A stretch of 64,000 bases of DNA from Longimonas halophila (GTDB lineage: Bacteria > Bacteroidota > Rhodothermia > Rhodothermales > Salinibacteraceae), in NCBI RefSeq assembly GCF_002554705.1, contig NZ_PDEP01000001.1, forward strand, positions 248,001 to 312,000, read 5' to 3'. The notes below the pieces were generated by a model. That model did no database searches. It saw only the letters and a program-made list of their open reading frames with translations, and had not been told where the DNA came from. This document shows positions 36,769 through 46,987 of the stretch, one piece after another. Position 1 is the stretch's first letter. Each line of letters opens with the position of its first letter. Both the position numbers and the translations under genes were made by a program.

Positions 36769-36952
36769 CGGCGTTGGGGCAGATGGCGGATGACGGATGC
36801 GAAGCGCTTTTTCGGTACGTCAGGCGCACGTACGAGGAGGGTTATCGTTTCGGGGCAGTCGACGAATTGCTGGGGTACAGGCAGCGAAAATGACTATTGC
36901 TTGCAAGGGATTCGCGCGGGGCTCGCTCCCGAAAGCGTCTGCCAACTGAGCA

Positions 36953-37107
36953 GGAGATGGTTCGACTCCCGGCTCCTCCGTCGCCGTCCGCTCACCATGA
37001 CATCTTTTTTTGAAGGGGGAGGGCCGCCCGCTCAGTACAACACCCCTCATAGCTTGTCATCTTGAGCGAAGCGGCTCCCCCCGGAGACGCGGAGTCGAAA
37101 GATCTCC
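36953..37107. repeat. head-to-head hairpin repeats (GGT type and CTT type)
   Basis: Minus-strand unit 36953-37002 has arms ATGGT/ACCAT. Plus-strand unit 37055-37107 has arms ATCTT/AAGAT (TGTCATCTTGAGCGAAG and CGAAAGATCTCC). The tail that follows to about 37240 matches the one at 33976-34115 and ends 15 bp from the rlmB stop. No gene is seen in the spacer 36769-37254. Confidence 0.8.
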
Positions 37108-37254
37108 CCCACGCCTGCCAACGCCTCTCACCGCGTCGGGAGGCTTCACGCATGAGGGCAAACGTCACAGACACGCATAGGCACGGGAGCTGCATCTGAA
37201 TGGGGGCGCAGCTTTTGACTTTCGCATCCCCCTAAAAAAACATGGTGTTGCTTG

Positions 37255-38049
37255 CTATTCTGATTCAGCCGCTACGCGGGATTTGGTGGCTTCGGTAAGG
37301 AGAATGCCGGTGGCTACGGAGACGTTCAGGCTGTCGGCGGAGCCACGCATGGGGATCCGGGCAAACGTGTCGCAGGCGGTGGCCACTGAGTGCGAAAGGC
37401 CGCTGCCTTCGCTGCCCATGACGAGGGCGGTGGGGCGGTCCCAGTCCGTTTCCCACATCGAGGTGGCATCGGCCTGCTGCGCGCCCACAACCCAGTAGCT
37501 GCGCTCTTTGAGCGAGATGAGCGTCTCGGCCAGGTCGCTGCATCGGGCAATGGGGATGCGCAGTGCGGTGCCGGCACTGGCCTTGATGGCAGGGGTGGTA
37601 AGCGGGGCCATGCCGCTGTTGGGCACAATGACGCCATCAACGCCAGCCGCTACGGCACAACGCAGCATGGCGCCAAAGTTGCGTGTGTCGGTGACGTGGT
37701 CGATGACGAGCAGCAGCGGCTTCTGGGCCTGTACATCGTCCCACGTGGGGGCCACCTGCTCCATGAGCGCGTTCACGGTGAGATACGACACGGGCGCCCC
37801 CCACGCCACCATCCCCTGATGTGCGGCGCCGTCGGCCTCGTGGTCGAGACGCTTTTGGGGCACGTACTGCACGGGCACCGAGGCGGCCTCGGCGAGGGAG
37901 CGTACCGCATCGGCATCGGGCCCGGAAAGCGCGTGGCGCATCATCACCTTGTCGATGGCAGCGGGAGTACGCTCCAGCGCCTCAAGAACGGGCTGGCGGC
38001 CAATGATGCGGGAGCGGGTTGCGTCGGGGGAAGCCATGTGGAGCGGCAT
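37255..38049 (-). CDS. TrmH/RlmB family RNA 2'-O-methyltransferase
   Basis: A 264-aa SPOUT methyltransferase. The N-terminal substrate-binding domain is IIGRQPVLEAL...HQGMVAW. The knotted catalytic domain carries motif 1 DTRNFGAMLRCAVAAGVDGV, motif 2 VMGSEGSGLS and motif 3 IPMRGSADSLNVSVATGI. It most likely methylates 23S rRNA (RlmB type), though a tRNA target cannot be excluded. A second in-frame ATG is at 38037. It is divergent from the thiolase gene with 116 bp between the starts. Confidence 0.9.
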   Translation of the reverse strand: MPLHMASPDATRSRIIGRQPVLEALERTPAAIDKVMMRHALSGPDADAVRSLAEAASVPVQYVPQKRLDHEADGAAHQGMVAWGAPVSYLTVNALMEQVAPTWDDVQAQKPLLLVIDHVTDTRNFGAMLRCAVAAGVDGVIVPNSGMAPLTTPAIKASAGTALRIPIARCSDLAETLISLKERSYWVVGAQQADATSMWETDWDRPTALVMGSEGSGLSHSVATACDTFARIPMRGSADSLNVSVATGILLTEATKSRVAAESE

Positions 38050-38165
38050 GTTGAGCGAAAAGTATGTTGGATACGCACGTACCCGCCGATTTACAGGTTG
38101 ATTCTAAGACTTAACGGCGTTAAGTTAGTCCTCGACTATTCTTCGCCCCAAACCGTTCTGTTCGT

Positions 38166-39464
38166 ATGGCTGCCTCGCCTGATGCACGCACTCCTGTTTT
38201 CATTGACGGTGGACGCCTCCCGTTTCAGCGTTCGGGTACCGGATACGTCGACCTGATGGCGTACGACATGGGCCGCATGGCGCTGAAAGGGCTGCTGATG
38301 CGCACCGGGCTCGATGCCTCCACCATTGACCGGGTCATTATGGGCACGGTGGTGCAAGACGTAGAGACGAGCAACGTGGCGCGCGAGTCGGCGCTGGCGG
38401 CGGGCATTCCGAACACAGTGCCCGCGCACACCGTCACGCAAGCCTGCATCTCCAGCAACCAGGCGGTCACGTCGGGCATGGATTTGATTCGTGCAGGACA
38501 GGGCGATGTGGTCGTTGCCAGCGGCACGGAAACGCTTTCGGACCCGCCGATTCGAGTGCGGCGTCCGCTGCGCAAGAAGCTGTTTGAGGCGCGCAAGTAC
38601 AAGTCGCCGCAAGAGTTTCTCTCGCTTCTGAAAGACCTGAGCCCATCTGATTTGCTGCCTGAGTCGCCCTCGATTGCGGAGTTTTCGACCGGAGAGGTAA
38701 TGGGTGAGAGCGCGGATAAGCTTGCGGCGATGTTCGGCGTTTCGCGCGAGGAGCAGGATGAGTACGCGCTGCTTACGCATCACCGGGCCGCTGCGGCGCA
38801 GGAAGACGGACGCATCGACAAAGAACTCTTTCCGGCCAGTGTGCCGCCCGACTTCGACCCGATCACGAAAGACAACGTGGTCCGCCCCGATACCACGCTG
38901 GAGAAACTCTCCGGCCTCGGTCCGGCCTTTGTGAAGCCGTTTGGCACGGTAACCGCAGGCAACAGCTCGGCGCTGACCGACGGCGCCTCGGCCTCGCTCA
39001 TTATGAGCTACGAGCACGCCCAGTCCGAAGGCTTCACGCCGCGGGCGGCGCTGCGTGAGTACACCTATGTGGCACAGGATCCGGGTGCCGAGCTTCTGTT
39101 GGGCCCGGCGTACGCCATCCCGCAGGTGCTCGATGCCGCAGGCATGACGCTCGCCGACATCGATGTGATTGAACTGCACGAAGCCTTTGCCGGACAGGTG
39201 CTTGCGGTGCTGGAAGCGCTGGCCTCGGATCGCTTTGCCGAGGAGCATTTGAACCGTGCCGACCCGGTGGGCCGCGTGGACATGGACATCTTAAACACGC
39301 GGGGCGGCTCGGTGTCGCTTGGGCATCCGTTCGGCGCGACCGGCGTGCGCCTGGTGACGACTGCGGTGAACCGCCTCTACGAAGAAGACGGTCAGTGGGC
39401 GCTCGTCAGTGCCTGCGCCGCGGGCGGACAGGGCCACGCCTTGCTTATTGAGCGCCTGGGGTAG
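38166..39464 (+). CDS. thiolase (acetyl-CoA C-acyltransferase, FadI type)
   Basis: A 432-aa thiolase that cleaves 3-ketoacyl-CoA in beta-oxidation, or condenses acetyl-CoA. The nucleophile C94 is in TQACISSN, the histidine in IELHEAFAGQ, GGSVSLGHPFGATG is the CoA loop and SACAAGGQGHA holds the second cysteine. The long middle segment and ESADKLAAMFGVSREEQDEY favour the FadI/trifunctional beta-subunit type. The FadJ-like multienzyme follows 185 bp downstream; together they would form a complete beta-oxidation cycle module. Confidence 0.92.
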   Translation: MAASPDARTPVFIDGGRLPFQRSGTGYVDLMAYDMGRMALKGLLMRTGLDASTIDRVIMGTVVQDVETSNVARESALAAGIPNTVPAHTVTQACISSNQAVTSGMDLIRAGQGDVVVASGTETLSDPPIRVRRPLRKKLFEARKYKSPQEFLSLLKDLSPSDLLPESPSIAEFSTGEVMGESADKLAAMFGVSREEQDEYALLTHHRAAAAQEDGRIDKELFPASVPPDFDPITKDNVVRPDTTLEKLSGLGPAFVKPFGTVTAGNSSALTDGASASLIMSYEHAQSEGFTPRAALREYTYVAQDPGAELLLGPAYAIPQVLDAAGMTLADIDVIELHEAFAGQVLAVLEALASDRFAEEHLNRADPVGRVDMDILNTRGGSVSLGHPFGATGVRLVTTAVNRLYEEDGQWALVSACAAGGQGHALLIERLG

Positions 39465-39649
39465 CGCCTGTGTGCACGTCTCCGGCGCTTCCGGCTGTCT
39501 CTATTTCGAAGAGAACGGGGCAGTGCCTCTAAACGGCACCGTCACGAGGCGGAGCCTCGCGACGAGGTAGCGTATGATGTACGCCATAGCTGGGGCCGCG
39601 TGCGCCTCCGGCAGAACAGCTCCGCTCCCATATCCTCCTTTTTTAATCC
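39465..39649 (+). other. hairpin-rich spacer between thiolase and fadJ
   Basis: Two short perfect stems are visible: GTGCC/GGCAC near 39522-39538 and CGAGGC-GGA-GCCTCG near 39545-39559. No T run follows, so this may be a 5'-end or processing structure rather than a terminator. Confidence 0.35.
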
Positions 39650-41815
39650 ATGCCTGAACTTGCCATGCCTGTAACGCTCAATACCGACCTGCTCCGTACC
39701 GACCTTGACGACGGCGTGCTCACCGTCTGGATTGACACGCCCGATGCACGGGTGAACACCATCGATGAAACGATGATTGCGGCGTTTGAGGCGGTGATCG
39801 ACGCGGCAGAGACGACGTCCGAGGTAGAGGCGCTCGTCTTTATCAGTGGGAAAGACGACACGTTCATCGCCGGGGCCGACCTCGACATGTTGAAGGCGTT
39901 TGAGCAGCCGGCCGATGTGCGGGCGCTTTCGCGGCGGGCCCATGCGCTGCTCGACCGCCTGCAAGCGCTCGATGCGCCCTCGGTGGCAGCCGTCCATGGC
40001 GCGGCGATGGGCGGCGGCCTCGAAATGACGCTCGGCTGCACCTACCGCATCGCCACCACGAGTTCGAAGACGCAGATGGCGTTTCCCGAAGTCAAGCTCG
40101 GGCTGCTTCCGGGCGGCGGCGGCACGCAGTACCTGCCGCGTCTGGTGGGCCTGCAGCAGAGCCTGCCGCTGCTGCTGACGGGCAAGACCACGTATCCGAA
40201 GAAAGCCAAACGCATCGGGCTGGTGGATGCCCTCACCCACGCGCCCGGACTGCACCAGGCGGCTCAGAAGGCAGCCCGCCAGCTGGCCGACGGCACGCTC
40301 ACGCCTGATCGTCCGTCGGACTGGACCGACCGCCTGCTCGAAAGCAATCCGCTCACGCGGCGCGGCGTCTACTGGAAAGCGGGTCAAGACACGAAGAAAG
40401 AGACCCGCGGCAACTACCCGGCGCCCCCGCGCATCATTGAATGCGTGAAAACGGGCCTCGAACACGGACTGGAAGCCGGGCTGGATGCCGAGGCCACTGC
40501 CTTTGGCGAGTTGGTCTTTACCCCCGAATCCAAAGCGCTCGTCAGTCTCTTCTTTGCGAAGCGCCAGGCCGACACCAACGACCACGCCGACGATGCGCGT
40601 CCGGTGCAGCGTATGGCCGTGCTCGGGGCTGGACTCATGGGCGCGGGCATCGCCGACGTGAGCGCGCGCGACGGACTCGACGTGTTTGTGAAAGACATTG
40701 ACCTGAAGCACGCCAGCGCGGCGCGCAAGCACATCTACAAGACCGCATCGAAGCGCACAAAGAAAGGCATCATCTCGTCGTTCGAGCGAGACACGCTCAT
40801 GGAGCGCATCCAGCCGGTCGGGTCGTATGATGCGCTGGCGACGGCTGATCTCATCATTGAGGCGGTGCCCGAAAGCATCAACCTAAAGCAGAGCGTACTG
40901 GCGGATGTGGAGGCGGTCGTCTCCGACGAGTGTGTAATCGCAAGCAATACGTCGTCGATTCCGATTGCCGATATTGCCGCCAATGCCGAACGTCCAGAGC
41001 GCGTGTTGGGGATGCACTACTTCTCGCCCGTCGAGAAAATGCCACTGCTGGAGATCATCGCCACCGAATCCACCAGCAAAGAAGCCGTGGCCACCGCCTA
41101 CGAGGTGGGGCTGCGGCAGGGCAAGTCGGTGATTGTGGTGAACGACGGGCCGGGCTTCTACACCACGCGCATTCTGGCGCTCTACATGAACGAGGCGCTG
41201 CTCCTGCTCGACGAAGGCGCCGATGCGCTGCAGGTCGAAACTGCGATGAAAGACTTCGGCTTCCCGATGGGTCCGTACGAGCTCTTCGACCTGGTGGGCA
41301 TCGACGTAGCCGCGAAAATTACGGAGGTGATGGGCCGCTACCTCGAGGGCGACCGCTACCGCATCAGCGAGGCGGCGTCGCCGGTGGCCGAGGCGGGGCT
41401 GCACGGCCAGAAGACGAAGCGCGGCTTCTACACGTACGAAGGCAGCGGCTCCGACCCGAAGCGGGGCGACTTCAACCCGGGCATCTACCGCTTCTTTGGC
41501 GGATCCGACCGCGCAGACATCGACCCGAAAGCCGTGCAGCAGCGTCTGGCGCTCACCATGGTGAACGAGGCGCTCCGCTGCCTGGACGAAGACATCCTGC
41601 GCGACCCGGTGGATGGCGACATCGGCGCGGTCTTTGGGCTGGGCTTTCCGCCGTTCCGGGGCGGGCCGTTCCGTTATGTGGATGCGGAAGGGGCCGGGCG
41701 CATCCAGCAGCTGTTGCATCGCCACATGCAGGAGCACGGTGACCGCTTCACCCCCGCCGAGTCGCTGGTGCGCCACGCCCAAAACGGCACCACGTACCAC
41801 GGCGATAGCGCCTAA
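39650..41815 (+). CDS. fatty-acid oxidation multienzyme (enoyl-CoA hydratase / 3-hydroxyacyl-CoA dehydrogenase)
   Basis: A 721-aa FadJ/FadB-type protein. The crotonase domain (1-300) has the glutamates in AAMGGGLEMTLG and FPEVKLGLLPGGGG and the oxyanion segment FIAGADLDM. The dehydrogenase domain has NAD motif VLGAGLMGAGIADVSA near residue 324 and the HFFSP-like segment GMHYFSPVEKMPLLE; the C-terminal helical domain ends HAQNGTTYHGDS. It hydrates and oxidises acyl-CoA intermediates for the thiolase upstream. Its TAA stop (41813-41815) is the target site of a 161-bp mobile element, and the duplication leaves the stop intact. Confidence 0.93.
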   Translation: MPELAMPVTLNTDLLRTDLDDGVLTVWIDTPDARVNTIDETMIAAFEAVIDAAETTSEVEALVFISGKDDTFIAGADLDMLKAFEQPADVRALSRRAHALLDRLQALDAPSVAAVHGAAMGGGLEMTLGCTYRIATTSSKTQMAFPEVKLGLLPGGGGTQYLPRLVGLQQSLPLLLTGKTTYPKKAKRIGLVDALTHAPGLHQAAQKAARQLADGTLTPDRPSDWTDRLLESNPLTRRGVYWKAGQDTKKETRGNYPAPPRIIECVKTGLEHGLEAGLDAEATAFGELVFTPESKALVSLFFAKRQADTNDHADDARPVQRMAVLGAGLMGAGIADVSARDGLDVFVKDIDLKHASAARKHIYKTASKRTKKGIISSFERDTLMERIQPVGSYDALATADLIIEAVPESINLKQSVLADVEAVVSDECVIASNTSSIPIADIAANAERPERVLGMHYFSPVEKMPLLEIIATESTSKEAVATAYEVGLRQGKSVIVVNDGPGFYTTRILALYMNEALLLLDEGADALQVETAMKDFGFPMGPYELFDLVGIDVAAKITEVMGRYLEGDRYRISEAASPVAEAGLHGQKTKRGFYTYEGSGSDPKRGDFNPGIYRFFGGSDRADIDPKAVQQRLALTMVNEALRCLDEDILRDPVDGDIGAVFGLGFPPFRGGPFRYVDAEGAGRIQQLLHRHMQEHGDRFTPAESLVRHAQNGTTYHGDSA

Positions 41816-41976
41816 GAGCCTGTTTGGGTTTTGGTTTGACGGCGAGAGCGAGCGCCGCTGGAGCGAAACGAGGACCACGATCGAGGTTCGTAGCCGGGGC
41901 TACGGGCCGAAATCGGGGGCTCGTTGCAGCCCAGCGGAGCCGCTCGTAGCCCAAAATAAGAAATCAAAACAGGCTC
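41816..41976 (+). mobile_element. 161-bp MITE-like element, copy 1
   Basis: Terminal inverted repeats are GAGCCTGTTT and AAACAGGCTC. Flanks are TAA on both sides (41813-41815 and 41977-41979), a 3-bp target duplication. A central palindrome CGTAGCC-GG-GGCTACG is present and there is no reading frame of note. Copy 2 (53190-53350) has the same length and about 89% identity by eye, in the opposite orientation. The ends and the T-N-A duplication resemble IS5-family (IS1031-like) elements; this is inference. It sits exactly between two convergent genes. Confidence 0.82.
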
Positions 41977-42422
41977 TAATTCAGCGGCGCGCGGGCCTCG
42001 CGCAGGGCATCGGGCGGATTCGGCTGGGCGCTGATGGCATAGGCGCGGATGGTGTCCTCACTCTCCACAAAAAGCGCCAGAACGGATTCGTTGGGGTCGT
42101 ACGACTGAAGCTGCGTATCCACCCATTCCATAGGGAGTTGCCCGGAGCGCTGCTTCATCCAGATGCCGTCGGCCTGCGCGTAGCCGAGCGTGTGCGCCTC
42201 CATCTTTACGGCATCGTCGACCGAGGGGCGCTCCTGCACCACCACCAGCCCAATACCGAGCTTCTGAAAGCCCATATACGACGCGGCAGCCAGGTCGACC
42301 CAGTGGTCGGCCATGAAGTCGTGGTGGTCGGACTCGACCGGCGCTTCGGGGATGTGCGCCGGGGCGCGGACGGTGAAGATCTGTGCGTCGTCGTCGATAA
42401 ATGTGGTTGTGCGGGAAGCCAT
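41976..42422 (-). CDS. hypothetical protein, 148 aa
   Basis: An acidic soluble protein with no family I recognise. It has DFMADHWVDLAAASYMGFQ, IGLVVVQERPSVDDAV and a C-terminal segment with a YDPNESVLALFVESEDT strand. ATG 42422 (MASRTTTFID) is chosen over an upstream ATG at 42455. The TAG stop uses the last base of the mobile element plus two bases of its target duplication. It shares the strand with the isocitrate dehydrogenase gene upstream but a terminator lies between, overlapping its 5' region. Confidence 0.6.
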   Translation of the reverse strand: MASRTTTFIDDDAQIFTVRAPAHIPEAPVESDHHDFMADHWVDLAAASYMGFQKLGIGLVVVQERPSVDDAVKMEAHTLGYAQADGIWMKQRSGQLPMEWVDTQLQSYDPNESVLALFVESEDTIRAYAISAQPNPPDALREARAPLN

Positions 42423-42455
42423 ACGCATCCAAAAGCCGCTGAGAAAAGACACCAA

Positions 42456-42494
42456 ACAAAAACGGGATGGACCAACCGGAGGCGGTCCATCCCG
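42456..42494 (-). terminator. intrinsic terminator of the isocitrate dehydrogenase gene
   Basis: On the minus strand, CGGGATGGACC and GGTCCATCCCG form a perfect stem around GCCTCCGGTT, followed by TTTTTGTTT. It is 53 bp past the icd stop. Confidence 0.88.
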
Positions 42495-42547
42495 ACACGA
42501 TCACGGTAACGCGTACCGTTGGGGGTTGTGTTCGCATGTAGAGGCAC

Positions 42548-43813
<1,266 letters not shown>

Positions 43814-44049
43814 AGGCTTTCGGGTACAATCAGTCGGAATGGGCGAATCGGTGCGGGCCATACACAGGCCCCCACCACGCATCGCGTCGTCGTTCGGGGC
43901 GATGCAACAGTACAGTTAGATACGAAGGATACGGAATCTGACCGACTGCTATGGTTAGGATTCCGAAAATCTCGCCCGTAGAACCGTTCGTTGGGAGGAT
44001 GCGACGGGCGGGGCGTTGTCACAGGGCAGGATGCTGCCAGACATGCAGA

Positions 44050-44234
44050 AAGGGATGCAGCTACGCGCGCTCAGGATGACACGCTATAAGGGATGTCATG
44101 GTGAGCAAGCGAAGCGCGTCGAACCATCTCTTGCTCAGTTAGCAGGCGCCTGGCGGGTGAGAGGTTCTGCCGGACATGCAGGAGATCCTTCGACTCCGCG
44201 TCTCCTTGGGGGAGCCGTTGCGCTCAGGATGACA
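44050..44234. repeat. hairpin repeat cluster, left of the GIY-YIG gene
   Basis: This lies in the 446-bp spacer 43814-44259. A degenerate minus-strand CCT half-unit (CTCAGGATGACA, to 44081) is followed by a plus-strand GGT unit (44094-44130) and, after a 50-bp linker GCTCAGTTAGCAGGCGCC..., a minus-strand CCT unit (44181-44234) that ends 26 bp from the GIY-YIG stop. Apart from these, nothing gene-like is seen between 43814 and 44259. Confidence 0.8.
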
Positions 44235-44259
44235 TGCACGTGAAGGTCTTGCATCCTTG

Positions 44260-44550
44260 CTACCCATACGGGCCCTGGATCGTCTGCAGCGTGGGGTTCT
44301 GGCGGCGAATGAGGCCCAGCTTCTTCGCGCGGGTCCATCGCTTGAGCTGTTTCTCGCGACGCAGCGCTTCATCGACGTCCGCATACGGCTCAGCGTAGAT
44401 CAGGTCGGTCACGTTGTAGCGCCTTGTGAATGCGCTGCCGGTGCCGTCTTGGTGGGCGTGCACACGGTGGGCCAGATTGCCGGTTACGCCGATGTAGAGG
44501 ACCGTCCGGTGCCGGTTGCTCATGATGTAGACGTGGTACGTGCGGGCCAT
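44260..44550 (-). CDS. GIY-YIG nuclease domain protein, 96 aa
   Basis: A stand-alone GIY-YIG domain of the UPF0213/YhbQ-like group. VYIM and LYIGVTG are the two halves of the name motif; the catalytic arginine follows in NLAHRVHAH, and E66 in RREKQLKRW is the metal-binding glutamate. ATG 44550 is chosen; the frame continues upstream into repeat sequence. Small GIY-YIG proteins are poorly understood and some have DNA-cleaving activity. This gene is enclosed by the densest group of hairpin repeats in the window, which raises the possibility that it acts on them (inference). Confidence 0.85.
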   Translation of the reverse strand: MARTYHVYIMSNRHRTVLYIGVTGNLAHRVHAHQDGTGSAFTRRYNVTDLIYAEPYADVDEALRREKQLKRWTRAKKLGLIRRQNPTLQTIQGPYG

Positions 44551-44645
44551 CGCGCGGGGCAGACGTTGCTGACGGAAGGCGCGGGACGGCATGACCCGAT
44601 GTGCCTGCCATCGTAACGTGTCGGGGTTACAGCCCCACACCGTGG

Positions 44646-44992
44646 TGTCATGGTGAGCGAGCGGCGAAGCCGGGAGTCGAACCATCTCCGGCTCATATGG
44701 CGGGCGCCTTCCGGGTGAGAGGTGCTGAGCGTGGGGGAGATCTTTCGACTCGGCTGCGCCTCGCTCAAGATGACAAGCTACGGATGGGTGTCATGGTGAG
44801 CGCCCTGACCGGAGGGAAGAAGTGCTTTTAGAGTGTAAGCGAAGCGCACCGAACCATCTCCTTCAGGATTAGCAGCCACCCGGCGAGATGAGAGGCGCTT
44901 CCGAAGGTGCAGGAGATCCTTCGGCTGCGCTCAGGATGACATCATACGAACAGTTGTTATGCATGGTGAGCACCCCGATAGGAGTCGGGGGC
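44646..44992. repeat. hairpin repeat cluster, right of the GIY-YIG gene
   Basis: This lies in the 451-bp spacer 44551-45001. In order: plus GGT unit 44646-44689; minus CTT unit 44736-44775 (arms ATCTT/AAGAT); plus GGT unit 44789-44861 with an enlarged loop; minus CCT unit 44912-44941; degenerate plus half-unit 44963-44992. Linkers between outward-facing units share GGCGGGCGCC...GGTGAGAGG. No gene is seen. Confidence 0.8.
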
Positions 44993-45001
44993 ACGACCTG
45001 C

Positions 45002-46684
<1,683 letters not shown>

Positions 46685-46987
46685 AGGCAGATCGCACGGC
46701 CGGGCGGCGCGCAGGCGTAATGTAAAATGAGAGCGTCCAGTGAACAGAGTCAGAGCATCGGGGTGTCGAGCAGTCCGCTGCAGACGAACACGCCATCTGT
46801 GTGCGTGCTATGTGCATGCCTGTCATCTGGATACCCCCTGCTCGCTTGTGTTATTCACGAGCAGCCCTACGCACCACCTGAGCAACGGATGCTTGCAAGA
46901 GAGGCCACGTAGCGGTTTATATACCAAATGTTACGAATACCCACCGCTGTATGGCAGAGTCATGACCTGTGCGACGCCTGCGCGCTG
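46685..46987. other. intergenic spacer
   Basis: This 303-bp spacer lies between the kinase start and the stop of the acyl-CoA synthetase, both minus strand. I see no convincing gene, repeat unit or terminator; the kinase promoter should lie at the left end. Confidence 0.5.

Noticed and set aside
38136-39248. A 370-codon open frame on the minus strand
   Set aside because: It is antisense to the thiolase and rich in Arg/His/Val with no domain.
44680-44690. A tRNA T-loop (GGGAGTCGAACC)
   Set aside because: The string is part of the hairpin repeat; no acceptor stem, anticodon arm or cloverleaf surrounds it.
44050-44992. A CRISPR array
   Set aside because: Repeats alternate in orientation, differ in length and spacing, share linker sequence, and no cas gene is near.
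46685-46987. Small plus-strand frames in the kinase upstream spacer
   Set aside because: Composition is cysteine- and proline-rich with no start signal or domain, consistent with chance.
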